The notes: a model not told the origin generated them from the letters alone. Shown: positions 11,116 to 23,160, counted from the stretch's first letter. The stretch is 64,000 bases of DNA from Lophium mytilinum (GCA_010093605.1 MU004195.1:64708-128707), one strand, 5' to 3'. A program made the numbers and translations.

Positions 11116-13188
11116 TCACCACACTACCTGCCAAACTGTCGCACTGAATCCCACAATTTGAGAGAAAGCCTGATCTCTCTGGTCCAAATTCATCAAAACC
11201 CACTCCTTGCCTGCCTTGCTAACCAGCCGCAAGTCCTTCCCAGAATCGTTCTTCACCGTGGGCATGTTCTTTGTCACAAGGCGATCCAACTTCTCAAGAT
11301 TGCTGATCTGATCGTAGGGAAGGTGCCAGTGTACTCTGTGCCCGACGTTTGAGACGAAGCGAACAGAAGAGGCACTTATGATCAGATGACCTGTGCTGTC
11401 ATCGTGATGAGCAGTATAGAAGCCGTAATCATGCAAGTCTTCCGGGCCTGAAGCCACTTTGGTCGACAGGGCGGCTGGTGAAGGCGTAGCTTGCTCTGCG
11501 TAGTGAGCACCTTCGGCTTGGATATATTTGATGGTCCATTCGGCTATTGGGGGAGACATGAACACTATGCACTGTGAATCTTTGAGAACGACTAAGTTTG
11601 GACTTACCATGCGTAGGAACGTTCCAGAATAATCGCTTTGACGGCGACACTAGGAGTCGATATTCCGGGAAATTGGTGGCAACGGGAAAGAGACCGAAGA
11701 ACATGACGCCTGCACCCAAGGTCGCGGATTTGGCCAACAGCCAAACAGGCGCAAGGGTAGTGATGAGGATCGCAATGACGAGTATTGAAAGCGTGGCCAT
11801 CGTCCGGCTAGGTACTGTCCACTCGTAGAAGCTAGGAACACATGAGTCTCGCTGTTAATCGTACTGATGGCGGATGGAATACAGACTTGCGCATACTCTC
11901 AAAGAAACCAGCTAAGTCAGCTAATTGAATCATCAGCCAACTGCCTGAACCTTCAAGAAGATCATTCGCCCATTTCTCATCTCCTTTCTTCTCGATGAAC
12001 TCGGTAAGTGAGAGGGCTGTCCTGTTCACGTCTTCCCTATGCTTAATGTCTTCGCGAAGGTTCTCCAGGGTGTTACGATTGACACGCCGCTCTACGACGA
12101 AATATAGAATAGCGGTGAGCTGATCTTACGTCAGTTTCTATCAATTGAATGTAACAACCTAGGGAGGAATTACGACGCCAGGGAGTATCAGGTTCAAATA
12201 CCACAGTGTGAGGTAGATCAACAGATACTTGGCTGTTTCCGCGCGGCTCTCCCAGCGGTAGACTCGTCGGGTTGTCATGATGAACTCCTGGAACGGTGAA
12301 GAGGCAACTATCAGGCGCTCGATGTTTGGCAAGATGGTCTCTTTGGACGGCGTGGGCGGATCAGAAGCGAAGCCAATATACTGACCTCCATACTGTTGAG
12401 CATAGAAGATCAAAAGCTGCGGCATATTAGCAGAAGTCTTCGATAACGTTACCATTGATGATGATGCTTGCATGCTGTCCGTAGGCCTTCCAATCCATTA
12501 CGATATCTCCTTCGGTGTTCTTTGTCTCAAACTGTGCTCTAGACTTCCTCGTAAAGGTATCTCGTGGCATCACCCTGACTTTCGTAACATGTCGATCGAG
12601 CGTCCATCGAACAAATGTGCTTTGTCGTTCTTTCATCAACTTGGAGAGATCCTGGATAGCAAGTAACTTTTCTTCATCCGTCTTCGCACGCTTGATCACG
12701 GTATGAGCATTGACAAGATCGACCTCCTTGCCGTGAGCGATCTCTTTCGCAGCGATATTCGCGGCGAGTTCGTGATTGCCCTGTCCAGAAACTTTGGACT
12801 TCACCGTGTCGACTGGGTTAGTGACAAAGTCTTTCAGCGTACGTTTCTCTGGCATCGGCAGTTTGTCTACAAGCCGCGAGTCGGACTTCTCGTTGCTGGT
12901 ATCTGCGAGGACCGGCGATTCAGAGCTAGGATTGTCAGAGCTTTCGCTGATGTGGAACGTTTTCCTAAGCTTTGCCGCAGCCTCATGTTTGCGCTCTTTG
13001 ATCGAATTGAGGAGGTGATTGGATGATGATCGTGTAGAAGCAGCTTCGGTGTCCTGGCTAGGCGGGTTGCCGCTCCTTGGCGTATGTCCTCCGGGAAGCT
13101 GGATCTGTCCGTTATGATCGATGACGGACCGATCAAGCCCTATCTCGAATTCGTCGAATGGGACAAGCTCCTCCCGTGGAGCCTGCAT
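11116..13188 (-). CDS. DUF3292 family protein with GRAM-like C-terminus (membrane protein)
   Basis: Spliced CDS on the minus strand: 13188-12472, 12416-12174, 12119-11887, 11831-11608, 11543-11116 (introns 55, 54, 55, 64 bp), 614 aa. The polar, Ser-rich N-terminus is followed by the conserved stretches YAQQYGGQYIGF, SDPPTPSKETILPN, SPFQEFIMTTRRVYRW and hydrophobic helices (LLIYLTLWYLNLILPG; LSILVIAILITTLAPVWLL) typical of the fungal DUF3292 family, then a GRAM-like beta-rich end (HLIISASSVRFVS). GRAM domains bind membrane lipids; the function of the family is not known to me. The first intron (12417-12471) reads in frame only if its donor is GC rather than GT (CAT|GCAAGC), acceptor CGCAG with a CTAAT branch site, which also restores the conserved YGQH-LLIFYAQQ join. 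The fourth intron has two in-frame acceptors; I took the one that gives the longer intron. Confidence 0.85.
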
Positions 13189-13511
13189 GTTGCCTGACTG
13201 AACCTGCGCTAGTGGTTCAGGTTGTATCGCTCGCTTGCTGGTTGAAATAGTGAGAAGGATGAAAGCTGTGTTCGAGTTAGGAATAAAGTTTCGAGGTCGT
13301 AGTTGTGAGAGGGATCGCTATACTGAGAAGCACTTTGATCAGGTGGTTGCATTTTGCCTGACGTAGAAGGGTCCTTCCACCGTCATGTCATACCGCATAT
13401 AGCCTAGCGCGCAACCACATAAGTCTAAATCCAGTCCAATTTCGAACTTCAAAATCTAAAGTATTAAATAAAATCGTTATGGCTTTCTAGGTCATTCTCG
13501 TCCCTTAATAT

Positions 13512-16004
13512 CTACGACACCTTGATCACACTCCATTCTCCCTTCAGATGCTCCAGCCCCTTCACCTCACCATCCTTCCCTACAACCAAAACTCCAATTT
13601 CCTTTCCCTCCTTGTCCACCAAGGTAGTCTTGCTCCCCTCTTGAACCCCATACAACCTCACCTCTCCGCCGCCACCTAGCCAATCATATCCAAACCCGCC
13701 CTCTCCCTCTTCCTTCCCAAGCACTAACACTGTTCCTTCCCTCACAAACAATGGCAGCGTCAAGAATCCATGCTGCTCCTTCCTCCACCCCGACCCCTGA
13801 AGCACTTCGCCGCTCCAATAGTTCGTCCACCGCCCCTCCGGCAGGTAGAACTGCACATCACCCTCTTCCGTAAACACAGGCGCCGCCAGAATCTGTGAGC
13901 CAACCATAAACTCCCTATCACACTGCCACGCCGTTGGGTCATCCGGGAACTCGAGCGCTACAGCCCTTAAACTGATTGGCCACCCATTCGCCCAGCTTTC
14001 AACCGCTTGTGCGTAGAGATACGGCATCAAGCGACGTTTGAGTTGGACCCAGGATCTCAGCACCGCGGTCGCGTTCTCGGGTTCTTGGGAGTCGTCATCG
14101 ATGAACCAGGGCACGCGGTAGGAGTTTGAACCGTGCAGTCGGCTGTGCGAGCAGAGAAGGCCGAAAGCGACCCAGCGCTTGTAGAGCCAGGGTGGTGGGG
14201 AGCCCTCGAAGCCGCCGATGTCGCAGGACCAGGACGCGAAGGAGGCGAGGCCAAGGGAAAGGCCGGCACGAACGGATTCGGCGAGGGCCGGGGCTGTGGA
14301 TTCAGAGTCACCGCCCCAGCACTGCAAGAGTTAGTAGGGAGAATAAAAACGAAGAGGATTTATATGGAAGAGGTGGACGTACTAAAGGGAATCGTTGGGT
14401 GCCAGCGCATGCTGTTCTTGCGAAGAGAACAGCCTCTCTCTTACCATACCGTCGTTGAAGAGTTTCGTATACAGCCTTGTTGTAGATGAATGCATACCAG
14501 TTATGCATACGCTCATTGTCAACAGTCTCGTCGAACCACTTTACGCCCTTTGTGGGTATGCGCTCTCCGAAATCAGTCTTGATGCAGTCCACACCGATAT
14601 CACATAGCTTCTCGATGCATGACTCGTACCAGGACACTGCAGCAGGATTCGTGAAGTCCACGAGGCCCATGCCGGTTTGCCACAGGTCCCACTGCCAGAC
14701 ATCCCCGTTTGTGCGGCGGACGAGGTAGCCTTTCTCTGCGGCATACTGGAAGACCGGAGATGCTTGGCCGACATACGGGTTCGTCCAGACACTGATTTTG
14801 TTGACCAGTCCCGCTTCTTTTAGTCTCTTGATCTGGCCGGCTGGGTCAGGGAACTGTTCGGTGTCAAAGACGAAGTCGCACCAATGGAAAGCCCGAAGCC
14901 AAAAACAGTCGAAATGGAAGACCTCGACCGGAATGGCACGCTCTTGCATTTGGGTAAGGAAGTTTGATACGGTGGCTTCGGAGTAAGATGTTGTGAAGGA
15001 GGTGGATAGCCAAAGACCGAAGGACCAGGCTGGAACAGCTGGTGGAAGGCCTGTTAGGCGGGCGTACTTTGAAAGTATTGTTTTTGGGTCAGGCCCATAG
15101 ATGATATACCTAGCATGAGTTAATGATGGTCTCAAGCGATTTCAAAGCTGATTGGAGTCTTGGATTGACACTCACCACTTCAACCTTTGCGCTTCGACAG
15201 CCATTTGTACTCGAGAGCACCTCTCACTCCCGATCTCCAGGTCGACTTTGCCAGGAGTGTCTACGAAGATACCGTAACCCGCCGAACTCAGCCAGAAGCT
15301 TACATTCTTATACGCTTGATCCGAACTCGTTCCGCCGTCTTCATTCCAAACCTCAATGTTTTGACCAACACGATTCCAAGCTCCGAATCGCTCTCCGAGA
15401 CCATGGATACTTTCGCCCACTCCAAGCTGGGTTTGTGTGAAGATGTAATGTGCAATCCCATTGCTGCCCAGTTCACTGACTTGCTTTGGATTGCTCACTG
15501 CAGGACTGTATGCCAGACCAACGCTCCTGTTCAGCAGCGAGGTCACTTCAGCTCCGGTTATTGAGTCGTGGAATCGGATGTCGAAGGCATGCGGGTCTGG
15601 GCCTACGGTCGCGCTGAGACTCCCACTCGTGATAGTTGTACCAACAGCCTCAGTCTTGCTGATGTTCGCAGAGTTTTCTGGTTTGCCGTCGGGGTATAAA
15701 TCAAAGTTCGGACCAACTCTTTTGGCACCTGCGAAGTGCGTGACTTCGAGGGAAATGACGCCGTCGAATTGAGCTTCAATCTCGACATTTAGAGTTGCTA
15801 GATTCAATGTGTCGCCACGGGAAAAAATGCGGCGGGTGGGACAGAGTAGATTTAGAGCCTTTCCATCAGGCCTTGGAGTCACTGTGTAGATGTCTTCGGC
15901 GTATTGGACTGTCTTGTCTTGGGCAACGAGCCACATGCCTGGCGGAGGAATTAGTTGGCTACATGAAGGTCTGAGAAGAGTGACGAACCATCGCGGAATT
16001 TCAT
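13512..16004 (-). CDS. Glycoside hydrolase family 31, alpha-xylosidase (YicI type)
   Basis: Spliced CDS on the minus strand: 16004-15989, 15938-15176, 15109-14383, 14321-13512 (introns 50, 66, 61 bp), 771 aa, close to the 772 aa of E. coli YicI. A 16-base first exon encodes MKFRDG, the usual YicI-like start. The beta-sandwich N-domain (HGLGERFG near the active site) is followed by the TIM barrel with IKTDFGERIP, whose Asp (about residue 439) is the expected nucleophile, and WGGDSES, whose Asp (about 507) is the expected acid/base; the spacing matches YicI. No signal peptide is seen, so the enzyme is probably intracellular. It should release alpha-linked xylose from xyloglucan oligosaccharides such as isoprimeverose. 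Alpha-glucosidase activity cannot be excluded from sequence, but the KTDFGE motif favours xylosidase. The 323 bases between this gene and the DUF3292 start hold no gene. Confidence 0.92.
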
Positions 16005-16650
16005 GGCGGCGGTAGCTTTCAGGCTTCGTGTAAAAGCTGGGTGGCTGATTGCAGATTACTGGAGAAGTTCGTGGTCTTAATAGTATTGATCATGCGCGAG
16101 GGCCTCTCAATGGGATGATTGAAAAGTTTGGCAGCCGACGACGTCCGATGTGGTCGCAGTGCTACCTACAACAAACACCCCACCACATCCCACCAATATT
16201 TCATTTAGCCTAAATGCACGTACCCGCGTTGGAGGAACCATTCGTGTCGCGACGCACGTCAGCAGGTGATGCCGGCACACCGGGGGCCGTGATGCATGAC
16301 CTCGCTTGGCGGGAGATCTTTGGCCGAACGCAGGTTTCTCCGTGGTGGCGTGTTTTTCCTCCCTCTCGAAGAAGGGATACTAAAAGGCTAGATTTCACGC
16401 TCGGAAGAAAGCTGAAAAGGCGGATGATTTACTGAATTTATTCCGGAGATAGGACTCCGGGTTAGAACCGGCAGCAGCTCATTACCAGAATATCCGCGCT
16501 CGTGAAAACAGTCATGAATAATGTAATACATGGCTCTTCAAAGACCGATGTAAACTATTCCGATATCTTTGTTGATATTGCAGTGAAGAGCATGATGAAT
16601 CTTAGCAACATATAGATATATAAGATTCGAGGTTTAGTAGACTGCCAATT
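16005..16650. other. intergenic, GH31 promoter region
   Basis: Between the GH31 start codon and the stop of the kinase gene on the same strand. No coding region supported. It includes the GH31 promoter and the kinase 3' end. Confidence 0.4.
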
Positions 16651-19392
16651 TCAGACAGGCTGCTCCGTTGCTGAAGGTGGAACAGTGGTATCGTGTTCCT
16701 TGTCGAAGGAGTATGGTTGTGGAAGAGGAATCGCTTTTGATCTGGTAGAATCGGATGACAATGACGAAGTTGTAAAGGAGCTATTCGTTGTAAATGAAGA
16801 CGTAGTAGATGAGTCGAATGCGGCAGCCGAAGATGTGATTGAAGAATTGAGCCCAGTGACCGACGATGCCAAACTGCGAATAGAATCAAGGCCAGTATTA
16901 CTTCGCTTCAAGGATATAGAGTCGTCAATACCTGGAGTTAATGCAAGGTCTGCGACTGGATATTGATAACAGATTCTGCAAAACGTGGCCGTGGACATGT
17001 TTTGTGTCTCGTAGAATGCCTTCATAGTATTGCTAGTTGTTGTTGCTGAAGGTCGCGCATGGCCATTAAAGTTGAGCATAGGCTTGATGAAAGCTTCGAA
17101 TAGTTTGCACGCCCAAGCAGGTAAATGGTCGTTGTCAACAGAGAACCACGCATCAACTAGATCTAAAGTGGCGTGATAGGCATGCGTCGGTCTTTCGAGT
17201 TCTTCGTCCATTCGATAGCGAAAGTCGTGGTACTCCTTCAAACTCCTGCCGCAAAGCACATTGACGATCTCGGTCAAAACGCAGCCTAGGGAGAACACAT
17301 CCGCAGATGTATTTCTACGCTCCCACGCGATGACTTCCGGTGCACTATACATTCGAGTGTGGCCATACGCTGGCCCTTCCGTAGAGGCTGCATTCTCTTC
17401 CAAGAACGCACGGCTTGACCCAAAGTCCGAATATACAATCCGCGTCCCTTGAACCAGAATGTTTTTCGTTTTGATATCTTTGTGACGAACCCCGTGGCCA
17501 TGCATGAATGCTAATGTTGTGGCCAGACATAATATCCATTTTTCAAGGAGCGGCGAGAGCTTTGAGGTCGCGGTTGTACCGTCTTGCTGATCCAACCAAG
17601 TCTCTAGGTCTGCCTGCGCCAGCGGCTCCAGAACGATAGAATACTGCTGCTTCTCTTGGTACGTACAGTAGATACTGACAATATGCGGATGGCGCATAGA
17701 TTTGATGACAGCGATTTCGTTCTCTATCATTTCGCGGAGTTGCCGCTCACTACTGCGGCGTAAAAACATGGACTTCCTTGCGTATTGGTTGCCGTATAAT
17801 TCAACGCTCTCAACTTCGGCGAATGCACCTCTACCAATTCTGTCTATACGGACGAAGGGTGCTGGCTTTACGATCTGGGTACCGGGTAGTGTTCCAAACT
17901 CGAAATGAGTCAGACCATGTTGTGCAAGTCTCTTTTGAAAAGCGCTCGTGACAGCAACTCGCCCGTCATTGTGAGCTTGAAGCAACGTCTCAGCCCCAAA
18001 GAATACATGTTGGGAGAATTCTTGGGCCTTGGACTCGTGACCTTGAATATGGGAGAGATAAATAGCAGTATCCATGTCGCACAAAAGCATCATTGTTTTG
18101 TTCATCGTGAAAGTGTCTTGAACCACCCTCTCCATTCGCAACGCAGCTTGATCAGGACGACCAAGTCTGGCTTCGCAGGCGGCAATCGCTCTTTCAAGAC
18201 GTAAAGTCCTCTTAGCTTGATATTCAACCGAGGTATCTCTTGTTCGGTGCAATCGGGGATCGGCAAGCAACGCAGCAATGATATTCTCTGCTAAAGAAAA
18301 GATTTCTAGATCGGCCCAGCTTAGGAAGTCCGTTATAGTCCATAATTCCATGTGCTCGTACGCAATTGACTGCAGGGTGTTGTAGGTAATACAGTGACGG
18401 AAAAGACTGAGAGAGTCCCGCTGGGGCTGTGAAAGCGTGCATTGTTGGAGAATATGGTAGCTTTCCAACGTGTGTGGGTGCTCCCTGCCTAACCGATAGC
18501 AACGGCCTAAACAAGCCTCTAGAAGTAGGACTGAAGCGGCTTGCTCCTTGCCAATGGAAAGTAAATGTGCACCATAAGTGTGGAAGACCCTGAGTGTGGT
18601 GTAATGCCAGTTTCCTAGAGTTATAGAGCTTAGAACCAGGGCATGGCAGAACTGATAACTAGCTTCCTCAAGCTTCCCCATCCCAGCGTACGCGCGAGCT
18701 CGATTGAGCACGATGCTTGTGGATAAGATGTGCGGAAGATTGGTTCCAAAACGGATATCGAGGGTTTCGAGTACTGTTGAAGCATCTTGGAAACGACCAC
18801 TTATGTTGAGTATTAGGCTCAAAGTATCCAATGTGAACGGCAAGTAATCCCTGGGTTGAAGTCCAGCTTGGAAGTTTTGAGGGACGTCGTTTTCGCTCAT
18901 AGTTTGGAGAAGGCTATGGCATAATTCTTCGGCATGTCCCAGGAGCCGCTCGTTGTCAGCTAGAAACCGGGCAAAGTCACTAGCGATCCGGACGCGGAGA
19001 AGATTCTTTGGAGATAGTGTTCGGCTCGTGATCATAGCGGCCTTGTAAGCTTGTTCAGAATTTTCATAGTGACCCAGGCTTTGGTAGACACGTGCGAGAA
19101 GGTGCCAATCCGTGAAATCATCACTAAGGAGCTGAGGGGAGGCTTGCTTCTTCATTCGTAGGATTTCCACTAGGGATTTGCGTACTCTGTTTAACTCGGC
19201 AGTCACGTGCTCTGCATCTTTCAGATAGTCCGTAGTCAGGGAAGCACGTTGCTCGATCTCAAGCAAAGCGAGGGCATCATGATGAGTGTTCGCTCGATCG
19301 ATTGCCCTTTGCTCTTCCTCGGAAACTTCGGTCTGGCGAGATAGCCATTGGATGGACTCCTCGTGGAGTGAACGAAGCCTCGAAAGCATCAC
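16651..19392 (-). CDS. TPR-repeat protein kinase
   Basis: Single-exon ORF of 913 aa. Residues ~1-480 are helical and carry tetratricopeptide-like repeats (for example DWHLLARVYQSLGHYENSEQ, and LEEASYQFCHALVL). Residues ~520-800 form a protein kinase: glycine loop IGRGAFAEV, lysine in YARKSM, catalytic loop HKDIKTKNIL (HKD in place of HRD), DFG in YSDFGSSR, and YSAPEVIAW (APE). All key catalytic residues appear present, so it should be active as a Ser/Thr kinase. The C-terminal ~100 residues are Ser/Thr-rich and low in complexity. HKDIK-type kinases joined to TPRs are found in filamentous ascomycetes; their targets are unknown. It lies head to head with the Cog1 gene, the two start codons being ~413 bases apart, so they probably share a divergent promoter region. 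Confidence 0.88.
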   Translation of the reverse strand: MMLSRLRSLHEESIQWLSRQTEVSEEEQRAIDRANTHHDALALLEIEQRASLTTDYLKDAEHVTAELNRVRKSLVEILRMKKQASPQLLSDDFTDWHLLARVYQSLGHYENSEQAYKAAMITSRTLSPKNLLRVRIASDFARFLADNERLLGHAEELCHSLLQTMSENDVPQNFQAGLQPRDYLPFTLDTLSLILNISGRFQDASTVLETLDIRFGTNLPHILSTSIVLNRARAYAGMGKLEEASYQFCHALVLSSITLGNWHYTTLRVFHTYGAHLLSIGKEQAASVLLLEACLGRCYRLGREHPHTLESYHILQQCTLSQPQRDSLSLFRHCITYNTLQSIAYEHMELWTITDFLSWADLEIFSLAENIIAALLADPRLHRTRDTSVEYQAKRTLRLERAIAACEARLGRPDQAALRMERVVQDTFTMNKTMMLLCDMDTAIYLSHIQGHESKAQEFSQHVFFGAETLLQAHNDGRVAVTSAFQKRLAQHGLTHFEFGTLPGTQIVKPAPFVRIDRIGRGAFAEVESVELYGNQYARKSMFLRRSSERQLREMIENEIAVIKSMRHPHIVSIYCTYQEKQQYSIVLEPLAQADLETWLDQQDGTTATSKLSPLLEKWILCLATTLAFMHGHGVRHKDIKTKNILVQGTRIVYSDFGSSRAFLEENAASTEGPAYGHTRMYSAPEVIAWERRNTSADVFSLGCVLTEIVNVLCGRSLKEYHDFRYRMDEELERPTHAYHATLDLVDAWFSVDNDHLPAWACKLFEAFIKPMLNFNGHARPSATTTSNTMKAFYETQNMSTATFCRICYQYPVADLALTPGIDDSISLKRSNTGLDSIRSLASSVTGLNSSITSSAAAFDSSTTSSFTTNSSFTTSSLSSDSTRSKAIPLPQPYSFDKEHDTTVPPSATEQPV

Positions 19393-19805
19393 ACCGCGTC
19401 GCTGGGGATAAACATGGTATCGCTGGATGCCTTGAGAAATGGAGCCTCAGAGATCGTCCTATATGCTAGAGCATGAGGCTGGGTGCTGATGCCTTAGTAT
19501 TAACAAGCGTTCATGGCCGGGGCACTAAGATGCATTTACACACCTTCTCTAACAAACTGCACAATCCCGTACATGAACTGATGCTTTCGTCGCAGCTGAA
19601 GCCGCATCAACAGAATATTTAGAGTGGCGATTCACATGGATCTCAGCTGAAACTCTACGAAGTACGGATTGCGCAGTGGGGCGTTACGGCGTACCGTTCG
19701 TATAGAATAACAAGCTCCAATGCAGTATAGTATGCCGTACTACCTCTTCTCGAAACAGAACGTCGCTTCAATTCTCAAAGCATCACGACAATTGTTCGCC
19801 CTGCC
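19393..19805. promoter_or_regulatory. divergent promoter region, kinase / COG1
   Basis: About 413 bases between the start codons of the minus-strand kinase and plus-strand Cog1. No ORF of note; presumably both promoters lie here. No specific motif is called. Confidence 0.45.
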
Positions 19806-22297
19806 ATGACCAACGAAGCTCCGGACCCGCGGTCCTTCAATACGTGGGAAGATGCATTCCAATTTCCTGTCCCCGTCATCCGCAAGCTGGAGCTGCAGCT
19901 CCGCGCCAACGCCAATGAGAACCGCGAGAAGCTCCGGACTTTGGTGGGGTATGTTCAAGTCGACATGTAAACACAATGACCCATTGCTAACAGATTCCTA
20001 TAGAGCGAGTTATCGCGACCTCCTCGGTACGGCGGAGCGAATAGTTGAAATGGAAGAGCACATGCAACAGGTCGAGACAACTCTTGGGAAAGTTGGACAG
20101 AAGTGCAACTCGCGCGCTGTGGATCGCATTGCAAACAATTACTCAAGATTGGATAGACAATGGAGGGCTCGCGGTTGGTCTCTCCGCTATAAACACGATC
20201 TAAGAGGGCTGGTGGAGTTGACACGAATACACAGACCAGGACAGATACGCCTTCGCGTCACAAATGGCCGTTCTCCAAAGCTGTCCGAATGTAATGACTC
20301 GGTTATTGAAGAAGAAGGGCTCGTCCCTACTCATTGCCAAAATCCTTGTCATGTCCCGATTGCTACACAAATCTCTCTCCCAATCGACGAATAAACCTCC
20401 ATACGTGGACCAGATTCGAGATCAACTAGCATCCTTGCGCGGACGGCTATTACGTCGAATCGACAAGCAACTGTCGAGCCCCGCGGCTGATATCTCTATA
20501 CTTGTTGAAAATATGTGCGCATTCGCTCTAGCCACAAGTTCCACCCCGACAGATGTTTTACGGCATTTCCACGGCGTCCGAAAGGATGCTATTGCCGATT
20601 CATTCGAGCATGAAGAAAATGTTCAAGGTTTTATCTTGAAGGCATTGAAACTCTGCGTGAAAACGCTACAGGACACTCAGGCCATCTTCCCGCGGCGACT
20701 GGCAGATTCGTTGGCAAAGCTCAAATTACAGCCGCTCATGCGCGACCCTGAGATTAGGAACATAACCGAACTCAACCTAGATATCCATGAGCGGTGGCTA
20801 TCGGATGAGGCCCGGAACTATACTCCCTGGCCGCGTCATGATGAACTTCAAAGAGCTGAGGCGGAAAAATTACTCAAAACTTGGGCCAAGGACGCAATAT
20901 CAGTATTTTTGAAAAACACGAAGACAGCTCTTTCACGTGTGGAAGACCTCAGAGCAGTAGCGGCGCTGAGGAAAGAGCTCTTTGAAACGTGGCTGGCCTC
21001 AGGCAATAGGGTACCTGGGCTAAAGTCTTCGGCCGTGCTCGATGACCTACGAGATGTGATAAACGCGCAATTGAGCACAATAGTAAGCAAACGAGCTGGA
21101 GAACTTAAAAGGGTATCTTCCGCTATCGCAACAATACTGGAGCGATGGCCTGTTGACGAGACCAATACGAACACAAGCCTTTGGAACACGACAACGTCCT
21201 CGTTGGACATTGGCGCGGGTGCCGAAACATTCAAGAACGGCATCCTAACTAGAACCCATGGCAGAACGGAGCTCGTCCAACGAGTGGTAGCTGCCTATGA
21301 AACCTGGACCGGTCAGGTATTGGAAGTCAGAAGTATCCTCAAAGAGATGATAGACGTCCGGTGGGACAACGATCTCGGGGATGATTCTGCTGACTCCGAC
21401 GATGAGTTTGGCCTTGACTCAAAGCAAGGCATTTTGAGCGAAGATGACCCTCGTAAGATTGACGAAGCGATGCAAGAGGCATTGTCAAAAGCGATGTCTG
21501 AATTACAAAAACGCGTGGAAGGCCTGATTACTGAACTGGCGGCTGATGCGCAAGTCGATGCGATGACGCAGGCCATATTCCTGGTTCGAGTTCTTCGAGA
21601 AATTACGGACCGTCATTCGCGGCTAGCCCTTCGAAGTCGTGGTAAAGATTCGGACTTTCGTCCGTTCAGCTCCAGCTTGATCGAACCATTGCATTTGATC
21701 GTCACAAACAACGTACTGAAATCTCCCCTCAGCACGTACAAAAGTAGACTCGACAAGTCGGCTTCTTCAAAGGTTACCCGAGGCCGGATACTATGGGAGG
21801 GGAACCCACAGCTGCCTGTGCAACCATCGCCGAGTACGTTCAGGTTCCTACACGACCTCAATCAAGAAATGGGGCGATATGGAGGCGACCTTTGGGCGCC
21901 GGGTGCTGTTCGAACCATTAAACGCGTCGGTAGTAAGAAGTTATGTGAAGTACTGAAAACTTCGGTTGATATGGTCACCTCTCGGCCAGTCTCTTCGCCT
22001 AGGGAAGAGACGACCACACCCACGCCCGACGAAAATGGGGTTGCAGTAGAGAACGTCGTGTACGCAGACACCGATGTGAAGAAGGACAAAGCCGTGCAGT
22101 TGCTCTTTGATATTCTCTATCTACAGCGCTGCGTTGGGTTATCTGATCACAGCATTCCTACGCAGGCGAATTTTGAACCGCTGCTGGACACGTTGTCGAC
22201 TGCAGCGAGTCTTGATTCAGTCGCACGGGAGAAACTTGCGAAGAGCGCAACCGATTATCGGAAGAGAACTTATCTGCTCTTTGCGCTGCTATCGTAG
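19806..22297 (+). CDS. COG1: Conserved oligomeric Golgi complex subunit 1 (Cog1)
   Basis: Spliced CDS 19806-19948, 20004-20173, 20235-22297 (introns 55 and 61 bp), 791 aa. The N-terminal helical region has the family pattern (PVPVIRKLELQLRANANENREKLR, then ASYRDLLGTAERIVEMEE) and the join DRYAFASQMAVLQSCPNV across the second intron, all typical of Vps51/COG1-type tethering proteins. The rest is alpha-helical without membrane segments. Role by family: subunit of lobe A of the COG complex, a cytosolic tether for retrograde vesicles at the Golgi. An acidic run (DDSADSDDEFGLDS, about residue 385) is a surface loop. Length agrees with other filamentous-fungal Cog1 proteins. Confidence 0.85.
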
Positions 22298-22482
22298 AAA
22301 AATGAGACTTCATATTAGGTTTCCTATCTTGTCTTGGTTTGCCTTGCTTGCGTGCTTTGGTGGAGTATTGCAAACTCTTCAAATGAATATTGAGCACCAG
22401 CAACCCAACATAACGAGCAGCTCCTGACACCGCCTCATCGCCGCATTTCCGAAGCACGTTTTCCCCGTTTCGTGCAGGGTTT

Positions 22483-22597
22483 AAAAAAAATTCAAGATGT
22501 CCGGCGCCGAGGATCGAACTCGGGACTCCCACGCCCATTCCAGCTCGGCCTAGGGCCTTGCCCGGGGGGGTATTATAACCAACTAAACTACACCGGA
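22483..22597 (-). ncRNA. tRNA-like Pol III unit, copy 1
   Basis: Read on the minus strand from 22597 to 22500. The 5' end TCCGGTG can pair with CGCCGGA at the 3' end (seven pairs, one G-U). An A-box-like TAGTTTAGTTGG and a B box within a complete T arm (stem CCGAG/CTCGG, loop TTCGATC) are present. A run of eight T (22490-22483, minus strand) follows about 12 bases after the 3' stem, as expected of a Pol III terminator. The part where an anticodon arm should be is replaced by ~50 GC-rich bases with no U33-type loop, so I do not call a canonical tRNA. It could be a tRNA-derived RNA, a head of a SINE, or a pseudogene. Confidence 0.55.
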
Positions 22598-23058
22598 TTG
22601 ACTGAGAGTGGAATTAAATAGTAAGAAGAAGTGATTGCAGAGAGACTTCACAAGCAGCCACGAGTTCTTTCGTGAATGAGTTTTATATCAAAGGAGTTCA
22701 GACGCCTATCTTCCTCTTGTCTACGGAATTTGTGGCCAACCAAAATACCTTTCCACTCTATTTTAAAAGTCATACGCAGGTGCACATGGACGAACACTTC
22801 ATCTGCTTTACGCAACACCACAAAGCCAGCCCAGATGCTGTTCCAGGGCCAGGAACAAGCACTCCGACGATATGCTACCCCTCCGATTCTAATATGAAAG
22901 AAAATACCCTCGATGTCCGGGTCTCTTAGGCTAGCTTTAGCCATCCTTCGCAGAATTATATCTGCTCTAATAGCACTGACCAGTAGAAAAGGAATGTATT
23001 CCGACAAAGATATATCTCCATGCCCTGGGATACAATATTACAATACCATTTGCAAGCC

Positions 23059-23160
23059 AAAAAAGCAATGCTGGATATGTCCGGCGCCACGAATCGAACT
23101 TGGGTCTCCCCAGTAACTCATGATAAAGGCAGGGAATTCTACCACTAGACTACACTAGTT
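23059..23160 (-). ncRNA. tRNA-like Pol III unit, copy 2 (degenerate acceptor stem)
   Basis: Read on the minus strand from about 23160 to 23080. The A-box region (TAGTCTAGTGGTAGAA) looks like a Gly or Glu tRNA; the 3' part GACCCAAGTTCGATTCGTGGCGCCGGACA matches copies 1 and 3 closely apart from the T-arm stem, where one pair is lost. The 5' acceptor strand is degraded. A T6 run (23064-23059, minus strand) lies 13 bases downstream of the shared GGACA end. No clear anticodon. The stretch 22298-23380 otherwise holds no gene I can support. Confidence 0.45.

Noticed and set aside
22500-22597. Canonical tRNA gene
   Set aside because: Acceptor and T arm fit, but no anticodon stem-loop with U33 can be drawn; kept as tRNA-like.
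22648-23007. 119-codon minus-strand frame between tRNA-like copies 1 and 2
   Set aside because: No domain, no splice support, in a repeat-like interval.
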